This document shows positions 55,547 to 64,000 of a stretch of 64,000 nucleotides of DNA, piece by piece. The notes under the pieces were generated by a model that worked only from the letters and a program-made list of their open reading frames with translations, was not told the DNA's origin and searched no databases. Position 1 is the first letter of the stretch. Each line of letters opens with the position of its first letter. Position numbers and translations under genes: made by a program. Origin of the DNA: Amaranthus tricolor (Eukaryota > Streptophyta > Magnoliopsida > Caryophyllales > Amaranthaceae); assembly GCF_026212465.1 (NCBI RefSeq), contig NC_080056.1, positions 11,670,741 through 11,734,740 on the forward strand, given 5' to 3'.

Positions 55547-55819
55547 CTCTCTCCTATTCACCTTAGGAGTCCCATTTGACTTTTTACGGATTTTAAGGAG
55601 AGTCAAAAGTGGGACCCTAAGGGTAGGAAAGAGAGTGATATTATGGGTTTTTTAATGTAAGGAAGGAAAATTAGTATGGGTAATTGAGGGTATAATTGAA
55701 AATAGGATAAAGTTACTAAGGGCATAAAAGTCATAAACTCATACCAAAAATATAAATGGGACAATTAAAGTGACTTGACTATAAAAAGAAATGAGACACA
55801 TAAGCTGAATACCAGGGAG
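55547..55819. mobile_element. Stowaway-like MITE
   Basis: Ends CTCTCTCCTATTCACC and, from the right on the minus strand, CTCCCTGGTATTCAGC, next to TA on both sides (55545-55546, 55820-55821). The 273-bp length and CTCCCT-type ends fit Tc1/mariner-derived Stowaway elements. It lies about 320 bp upstream of the JmjC start codon. Confidence 0.55.
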
Positions 55820-56135
55820 TATTAGTTTACGACTATTTTGGGAAAATGTCGTTAGTAGTAACCGTAAGGCATTGACTATAGAGCAAATCTCTAATCTTTC
55901 CCCACGTCTTAGTTTTTATACAGTTCTTACTCACAAAGTGACAGTGTGACACCCAATAAATTCACATTTGCAATCACATAATTTTTTGATATCAAATCAA
56001 TTCCAAAAACATTATTATCATTTACTCCATTTTCCCTGTTAAATACATCATCATATCCTTCTTCTTCATACCATCGTACGGAGATACCCATCAACTTCAA
56101 TACATCCAATTATTAATTTATTGAAAGGGGAAAAA

Positions 56136-59100
56136 ATGGAGATTCCGACGCCGGAAAACGGCGAAAGATGTCGGAGTACAGGGACACGGAATTGGAGGTG
56201 TCGTGAAAGAGCTCTCCCTGGAAGAATTTACTGTCTAAAACATTATAATGAAAGCATTAACCGGAGACAACTTCACCGCCCTAATAAGGAAATCTCCGAC
56301 GCTAATCTGGTCGGAGATTCTTCTTCTTCTCCTTCCAATATTGCTGTTGAACCGTATCGACCGGTGATTGATTTCGGGTTGCAAGATAATTCCGGTTGGA
56401 CCGGTGGTGAGCAGGGTTTTGTAGGGAATGATGGAATTTGCGTTAGTGAACCGGGTTTTGCCGTTAGAGAAGTGGATATGATTGGAAATGATTATAATGC
56501 GCTTGGAGATCCGTTTGATTGGGTCTATATTGAACCGGGTTTTGATCCCCAAAAACAGGTTTTATTAAAAAGCGGCATTGTAAATGACAATGTAGTCCTT
56601 CTTATGACGAGGGAGGCTCAATTTACTCCGAACCGCACCAGTCCTGAACCGAACCTTAAACCAAATGATCAAATTTCAATTGGAGGTGGTAATGAAAACA
56701 CCAGCATTGCCCTTGGTTTTGTAGAACCGGGTTTTTTTGATGGAAATGATGGTTTTGTTATTAGTGAACCGGGTTCGGCTTTTGAAGGAAAAGAGAGGGT
56801 TTTGGGAGTAGCAAAAGACTATAATATCCTTGGGTGTGATGGTGAAAAAAGTACATGTGTAAGTGCTCAACCTGGTGGAATATATGGACAGAAAGAGTGT
56901 AAAGAAAAGGGTGTACTAATTGTAGATGAACAGATGGTAAGCAAAAGTATATCAAAAATGATTGGGAAAAACGAGGTTGATGGGAATTTTGATGAAATTG
57001 ACGCCCAATGTAGTGAAGTTAGAATCAAAGAAATGATGAGTCAAGGGCAAAAACGGAAAAGGGGTAGACCAAAAGGTTCTAAGAGCAAGAAAAAGATGGT
57101 TGATGATCAAAATATGAGAAATAGGAGTAGAATTCAGCAGTCAAAAAGAGTAAGTGGGGTTTTTGATAATGAGAGAAATGATGATGTTGGTAAGAGGGTT
57201 CGGCAATTGTTTGAGTCTGATAGCGAACAAGAAGATTGCTTTCTGGGTATAAAAGATGTGAGTTTTGAAGATGAAAAGAGAATTGTGGGTTTTGAAGATC
57301 AAAAAGTAAGTGTTGATGAACAAGTTGTTAAGGCAAAGAAGAAGAGAGGGAGACCAAAGGGCGTGAAGAATAAGCCAAAATTGGGTGTTAAAAACAGTGA
57401 GAAGGAGAAAGAACAAGTTCATGTTAGTGCAGCAATGGGGTTTCGTTATGCTAAGATTAAGAATGGTTCAAAAAAGAGAAATAAGGATGTAACCTTTTCT
57501 GGTGAAATGAATCATGAAATTGTGATTGCTTTGGAGCGCCTTGAATCGGCAATGGGGAATAAGGCGGAAAGGTGTAGGACCCATCAAGGTTCAACGGAGA
57601 CAATGAAGGATATCACTGTAGTGACTGAGTTTGAGAAGAAAGTTGAGAGGCGTGGGCGGCCCAAAGGGTGGAAGAGTAGAATGCAGGATGTGAAGGATGA
57701 TCCAAGTTTTAAGGGAACTAATGGGGTTAAAGCTTGCCCTTCTCTGAAACGAAAGAAGCGTGGGCGGCCTAAAGGATTGCGAAACAAACGGTTAATCCTT
57801 GTTGATGGAGTCATTCACAAAGTTATATCACAAGGCGGAAGGGGATTCATGGTGCAGGAAGATATGGACATTTTGGGATTTCAAGGGCAGTGTGTAAATA
57901 AAAAGGTAGATGAAGAAAAAGTGTTTGATACATCAACAAGTAAACAGAAGATCTCTGACCGCCAGTTGAGAGCAAGAATTGGGGTGGAGGTAAAGCTTCC
58001 TTGAAATTTTGAGATTTTGTATTATATGAGTGCTAATATCATCTTTAATGGAGTCTTGAAAATTGAAAAGAGTATGCTAAGATCTCTTTTTGCATTTTGT
58101 AAGAATATGAACTAACAATTAAATGATATCTATGATTTTTTTTTGGTTGGTCTAGATCCCCAGCTTGTAGAAAATGTTTGAGATGTTTCACACCATTATG
58201 TTATATTTGTCAATTTTGAATGTCTCTTAAGTCATAGAAATTGGGATGGATGACAAACTCAAATTTAATGCTTATATAAATAGAGAGAAGAGTGAGATCC
58301 GATAAGAAGGGTGTTTAAAATAATTTGGATAATAAGTATTATACATCCTTGATTTCAAAAACATAAAAAAATCTAAGGTCAATGCAGAGCTAGGAAAAGT
58401 TAAATTGTAAAGGTCAATATCTATATATACAGAGAGGATACTACGTAAAATGAGAAATGCTCTTAATTTATAACATAATATAGTGACCAAAAAAATTATT
58501 CTTATTTATTTAGCTTCTTAATTGATCCTACGTCTATATATATGGAGCCTTCTACAATATGGATAAATTTCTGACATAATATTATTTCATTGTAATGTCT
58601 AAAGTTATCCTTGTTAACTTGCATATTTTTCATGGAGCCTTCTTCGATATGGATAAATTTCTAGAATAAGGAAACTTAAGAAGATACTATAAATTTGAGT
58701 TTTCATCTTTTTGTAGTCCCTAAAATAATAATTGTTTTGCATGGTTACATAAGCAGCATTGTAGCTAATCGGTTGCGTAATGATGTGTTAATATCATGCT
58801 CAGGTTATGTATATCACTCATTAATTTTGTCGTCAGGGTGGCAATAAATTGAAAAGAGAGCGAGCCTTAATGTGCCACCAGTGTCGCAGATCTGAGATAA
58901 AAGATATTATTGTTTGCTCATATTGCAAAAAGAAGCGCTATTGTTACTCTTGCATTTCAAATTGGTATGTTTGGAAAACTCAAGCTTTACCATTACAACG
59001 ATTGCTCTTTCATCTTTTCATAGAGTTGACGTTTTATGATATGATCATTTGCATTTCAAAATTATGAATTTACAGTCATTCATCAGTTAGATGAACGTTT

Positions 59101-62100
59101 TGATCTCTAAATAAGTACAATGTATCGTTCAGGTATCCTGAAAGAACAAGGAAGGAAGTAGAGGAGGTATGTCCTTTCTGCCGTGGTAACTGCAATTGCA
59201 AATTATGCCTCCAGGATAAGCTAGTTATGAAGGTGAAAAGGCGTGCTTTCTCTTTTGTGCTATTTTTGACACTCTTGATGCTTAGAATTTGAATGTTTGA
59301 AAAGAAATTTGTTTTCAGGATAGACATAAAAATATGGATAGAAAGATCAAGTTAGAGAGGCTTATGTACATAATGTGCAAAATCAATCCCCTCCTAAAGC
59401 GTATACAAAAGGAGCAGAAAGTAGAGCTAGAAGTGGAAGCTACAACACTTGGTAAGCAATTTTGCTTAATGTCGGATATAATTCGACAACTTTTGAACTC
59501 ATATTACTTTCAGGTTTCAAGCTTTCGAGCTGTTGGTATACTCGAGAGAGTTTTTATCATGTATTTGCTTCTCTTTGTAGGAAAAGCTCTTAAAGAAGAA
59601 GATATAAAGACGACTGGACTTGATCAAGATGACCGCATATATTGGTACGTGCCTATCCTTTTGGCTTGCCATAAATGATACATCTCAAATTTGTAACTTG
59701 ATCCTGGGCATGTGACTGGTGCATAACTTGATAAGAGTGTATTTTTACTGCACCAACGAGTAGTTGATGAAATTTCCCTTTGTTTTTATTTAGCAGTTTG
59801 ATAATATATTTGATTGTTCCCAAATGTGGATTATTAGTACTTGAAGACCTTGAAAAGTTGCATTAGTTTTTTTTGCTGCCAAAATTCTTAGGGAAAATAA
59901 AATTCAAATTAGATCAAGTTGAAATTAGATCAAGTTCAAACTAGGGGACTTGGGGCTGCTTGTTAAAACCCAAATCTCAGGTATATTTATCCGAGAAAAA
60001 AAAACACCAGAAATGCTCATATGAACAAGTTTAAAGAACACGCAGAAGACAATTGAGTGTATATGGTGCTGTTGTTCATGTTTATGATTCCGACACTTGC
60101 AAGTTTCATCCTCAGCTATTTAAGATTTTTTATGTTTATGGTCTTAAACAAAGTGTCCCATTTCCCATATCCATGTTTGTGCTCGCAGGATTTAACACGG
60201 GTACTTTGTGTGAAATGGAAGTTCAAGTATCATAGATTCATATTCTATTGTCTAACCGTGAAAGAGGGGACAGATAAACGATAAAGGAGAAGGATAATGT
60301 ATGTAGATGATCATTGATTGATTTTTGAGTTGTAGATTAGTCTTAGATAGGACCAAACATAAGTATAATATTTGTTAGCAATGATCACTCACGTTAATTT
60401 TTTGGTTCATGTAGCTGACCCCATACTGTTGGGATTCGGGTTTTCGCCTTGTTGTCTACAAACAGCTGTGACTGTGCAAAGGCAGTAGCCAAGCACAATT
60501 ACTCAATTGGCTAAGCCTAATTATTTTTCCCTTCTTAACATGTATTCCTTTGGCTAATTTGACTGCTTATTGGCATGCACTGCATGAATTTAATGTTGCT
60601 GAACTTCCACAAGTACTTAAAATGTGACATTATAAATTTGGCCATCTTGTTTTATTCTTTGTACGTAAGTCTTTCTCCGACACTTAATTTGAAAATTATG
60701 GCTAGCATTTGGAACTTAACAATGTTCTTATGTAACAGTGATAATTGCAACACATCCATTGTTAATTTCCACAGAAGCTGCCCCAGTTGCTCATACGATC
60801 TCTGTCTATCCTGTTGTCAAGAACTTAGATTAGGTGTTAGATCCGAAGACCTGGATCCTGGATCCTCATATCATGATTCATTGGCTAATAACCACAAACT
60901 TGATGCTGATAAATTACAACCAGGTAGAGGTAGCCGGAAATCAAATTTAGATGGTAGCATTATTTGCCCTTCAGAAGGATGTGGTGGTTGTGGACTTCAC
61001 ATACTTGAACTACGACGTATATTTGAACCTAACTGGGTAGACATGCTAATTGAAAGTATAGATGAGGTCACTACTGATTTTCATCTACCCAAGATAGATT
61101 CTTGTCAAGAATGCCCCATATGCCTCAGCTTCTCGGATGCTTCTGAAACAAGAAAGGCTGCTTCAAGAGAAAAGATGCATGATAATTTTTTATACTGTCC
61201 TAGTGCTGCAGATATCGATGAACATCAAATTGACCATTTTCAAAAGCATTGGACGCGGGGTGAACCTGTGATTGTTAGAGATGTATTCAAAGAAGGATCT
61301 GGCTTGAGTTGGGAGCCGATGGTGATGTGGCGGGCGTTCAGAGGAGCTAAAAAGATAATGAAGGAAGACACTCTTAATGTGAAAGCCATTGATTGTTTGG
61401 ACTGGTGTGAGGTACGTGTTAGGTTTTCAAGGTATGCTATTGGATTCTGAACTTGCTATGTGATCGACCTGAATTGTTTCATATGTTGAAATTTGTAACG
61501 TGGTTCGCATTGCTTACCAGTATATATGCTATGCCTAGGGCTAGGCCGATCCTTTAAGTGACATTCTTGTTGCTGCGATGCTGATGGAAGCATCGTATAT
61601 TCATTCCCTGACATACTCTGATTAGAACAATTGTTTGGGAGTAAGCACCAAGATCAAAAATGTAAAAGCTTTAAACTGGAGATTACAACCACTAATTCGA
61701 TTACAAAAATGATAAACAAGAAAACTAATGTAAAGATAAAATCAGAATTTTGATATTTCTCTCGAGGCAACACAAGTCTTTGCTAAAGCTTTCTTTCTAC
61801 CACTTGACCGAAACAAACCCAACATATGTAAAGAGAGAATTACTCAAAACTTAGTAATTGGAAAGTGTTCAAATGAAAGAATCAATTGATGGGAAAGGAC
61901 AAAAATTGAACTCAACGCAGTTGGTTAGGTCACAAAGAACATGTTTTTTCAGAAATTTGTGAGAGAAATCTAAAATTTTTCCTTTAATCAAGTTTATATA
62001 ACATAAACAAATGGGCAAAATATAACTTCCAACTTTTTTAATTATTAGTCTAAAGACTGTAGAGCACAATATTGGTATCAATTACCCCCTACGTACGGAA

Positions 62101-64000
62101 AGATCCATAACTGCAAATCCGCAACAGAACGAAGCAGTGCAAAGTTGAGCACTTGACGACTCGTTGAGGTCAACCTCAACGTCTCGTTGAGCCTTTGATA
62201 GCCTGCCACTATGTTTCATTTCTTGCTTTTTTGTTTTCATCGACCACCTGTTGATAGATACCTTAACTACTCGTTAAGCCCTTGTTCTGCGACACTACTA
62301 AACCCAGTAGATACATGCTCCTTCATGATCTAGCATGCATTCCTCCTATATCCATGCTCTAATTTAGTTCTATTACAAAACTTATCCTTGAATGCTCTAA
62401 ATTATCAACGACAATAAGTCTTAATTGTGTTGTAGAATAAGGAGAGAAATTTCTCTTATTTATTTTGGCAACATTGGTTGGAATTTGGTAGCTTGACAAA
62501 ATGTTGTGTTCTATTAAAGTTATCTTCTGATCGAAGAAGACAGTACATGTTTCTCCATAGCTAGAAGGTACAGAACAACCTATCTAAATCACTTTTTCCT
62601 TTGCAGGTAGAGATTGATATTTATAATTTTTTCAAAGGTTACTTGCAAGGTCGGCAACATAGTAATGGTTGGCCAGAGATCTTAAAACTAAAGGATTGGC
62701 CTGCTTCAAATTTGTTTGAAGAATGCTTACCGAGGCACTTTGCTGAGTTTATTATGATGCTTCCTTATAGCAATTACACACATCCTGAATCCGGTATTCT
62801 CAACCTTGCTACAAAAGTTCCCAATAGTGCTCCAAAGCCAGATTTGGGACCAAAGACATACATTGCTTATGGCATCGTAGAAGAGCTTGGCCAGGGTGAC
62901 TCCGTAACAAAGCTGCACTGTGATATATCTGATGCGGTATGAATAGCATTCCGAAATTTATAAGAAAAAGAGCAGAGCTTTTATATCACACTTGACACTT
63001 TTATATCATACCTATGCCACTGTCACATAATTCACTAATCTCCTTGCGAATCACGAATCAAAAAAAGCGAATTATGGTTGAATTTGGGCTATTTTAGGAT
63101 CATTTTGAGCAAATCGTGAATTCAAAAAGCGAATTAACTGGCGAATCATGTAACACTTACCTATGCTATTATGATTCATGTTAAGGCTTTCGCATTTTTG
63201 TGCTATTATGATTCATGTGTGTTAAAGCATTCACGTAGGTTTTCACTTATGCTGCTTCAGGTTAATGTGTTGATGCACACAACAAAGGTTAATGTCTGCT
63301 CCATGCAGCAGCGAGTCATACACAATTTGCAAAAAAGCTCCAGAGTTCAAACGCCATTGTCTTCAGATAAATTGGACAATGATACTACAAAAACCATTGA
63401 TGTTGGCCTCAACTTCTCCACCGACACGTTTTTCTGCGCTTGTGGAACTGGTAATTTCTGCCTTTCCGTTTTCTGCTAATACATTTAAAAATGATACAAA
63501 ATAACACTTTAATGTTTGAATTCTCTGTGCTAACAGAGTTGATACTGTAATAAGTGTTGGCCAATACTTTGTGCTAACATGAATCAAAATCACACTCTGA
63601 TGCAGGTGAAAAGTGTTCTGCTAAAGACTTTCCGTGTGCAGAGGTAGCTGGTTCTGCAAGTGTTGATCATTTGTCAGAAATATCTTTTTCTGCACAGAAA
63701 AGGGAGAATGATCAGAGAGTAAATTATAATGAAATTCACTTTGCTAATGGAGCTGGCTTCTCAAAAAGTTTTGACTGTCCAGAGCTTGCTTGCATTGATG
63801 GAGAGTCGAACTTATTTTCCGCATTCCCTGGCTTAGATGAAAATATAGTCAAAGGAGGTGCTGTATGGGATATATTCAGAAGGGAAGATGCTCCTAAGCT
63901 TCAAGAGTATTTGAAAAGGCATCAACAAGAATTTTATCACATCAACAATCTTCCTGTGAAATCTGTATTGGCTCATAAAACTCTGAATTTATTAACTCTT
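56136..64000 (+). CDS. KDM3/JHDM2-type JmjC histone demethylase (JMJ25/IBM1-like family), 3' end outside the window
   Basis: Coding exons: 56136-57989, 58837-58964, 59133-59232, 59319-59451, 59581-59644, 60739-61411, 62607-62936, 63261-63450, 63606 onward. All phases join and all introns are GT-AG. Exon 9 may end at 63964 (TCT then GTATTG), because the usual IHPIHDQ continuation is absent after it. Domains: WRC C3H motif (C12, C22, C33, H36); four AT-hook-like RGRPKG motifs near residues 309, 405, 505 and 542; zinc-rich RING-like segment CHQCRRSE..., CSYCKKKRYCYSC, CPFCRGNCNCKLC (exons 2-3); second Cys-rich part CDNCNTSIVNFHRSCPSC (exons 5-6); start of JmjC with WTRGEPVIVRDVF; iron-binding HxD at H1088/D1090 in KLHCDISDAVNVL. 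The family removes H3K9 methyl marks; the third iron ligand lies beyond the window. Start ATG 56136 follows an in-frame non-ATG run and precedes the WRC motif. Confidence 0.93.
57990..58836 (+). other. Intron 1 of the JmjC gene
   Basis: 847 bp, AT-rich, GTAAAG donor and GTCAG acceptor. No repeat with clear borders. A motif GGAGCCTTCT..ATATGGATAAATTTCT occurs twice (58541-58571 and 58635-58663), a small internal duplication. Confidence 0.6.
59645..60738 (+). other. Intron 5 of the JmjC gene
   Basis: 1,094 bp with GTACGT donor and TAACAG acceptor. Open frames at 60053-60284 carry no domain. An 11-base motif AAATTAGATCA is repeated in tandem near 59905-59930. Confidence 0.6.
61620..62340 (-). 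mobile_element. Possible minus-strand copia solo LTR in JmjC intron 6
   Basis: On the minus strand this block has LTR-like organisation: repeated ACGAGTTG/AACGAG motifs (62155-62275), then a TATATAAACTTG promoter-like box (about 61990-62001), then a CT-rich leader (AGAAAG on the + strand). No partner LTR, primer site or target duplication was found, so borders are only approximate. Confidence 0.35.

Noticed and set aside
56235..57814. Several minus-strand ORFs of 64-105 codons
   Set aside because: Antisense to the long first exon of the JmjC gene, where the + frame has clear domains and exact splicing.
60053..60284. Two overlapping plus-strand ORFs
   Set aside because: Located in intron 5 of the JmjC gene; skipping them joins exons 5 and 6 in frame with a conserved Cys.

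Overview
This window is nuclear DNA from a flowering plant, most probably a eudicot. The evidence is split plant genes with long AT-rich introns, and the plant set of transposons: Ty1/copia, a Ty3/gypsy chromovirus, Mutator-like elements (MULEs), hAT, an Au-type SINE, and a Cassandra element carrying 5S rDNA. I cannot place the species. All reading is by eye; no alignment or database search was run.

Two host genes lie on the + strand, one at each end. The first (1818..16466, 8 exons, 430 aa) encodes the SMC-hinge protein DMS3, a factor of RNA-directed DNA methylation (RdDM). Its intron 1 carries a 4.1 kb copia element and a LINE scrap. Its intron 3 carries a 4.7 kb gypsy element that itself holds an Au-type SINE and a miniature LTR element (TRIM). 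The second gene (56136 to the window edge) encodes a KDM3/JHDM2-type JmjC histone demethylase with a WRC motif, four AT-hook-like motifs, a zinc-rich segment and the JmjC HxD iron motif. A methylation-pathway factor and a probable heterochromatin-mark eraser therefore flank about 40 kb of transposons.

Region by region. 16866..24670 is a MULE with a perfect 9-bp target duplication. It has no visible transposase and carries a broken multi-exon plant-mobile-domain (PMD, MAIN-like) gene. That gene is split by a 3.9 kb solo-LTR-like element, which contains the Cassandra. 24680..31587 is AT-rich spacer with small repeat remnants. 31593..53025 is a minus-strand copia element of about 5 kb native size, opened by a hAT element (8-bp target duplication) and by a Ty3/gypsy chromovirus (5-bp target duplication CATAG). 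The chromovirus has an extra acidic ORF upstream of gag, an inverted gag fragment inside its own gag, and several nonsense and frameshift lesions. A collinear 4.42 kb direct duplication (34904..39324 = 47716..52136, offset 12,812 bp, six differences seen) covers copia sequence plus the chromovirus LTR, and its left breakpoint is next to a run of 21 G. 53673..55453 is a second MULE with a perfect 9-bp target duplication and a truncated PMD ORF.

The most interesting signals are four: two sequence-unrelated MULEs that share one design (PMD gene, no transposase, arrays of short perfect or near-perfect palindromes in both terminal repeats); the duplication with a mosaic LTR, which would mislead LTR dating; the acidic ORF upstream of gag; and the heavily invaded introns of a gene whose product silences transposons.
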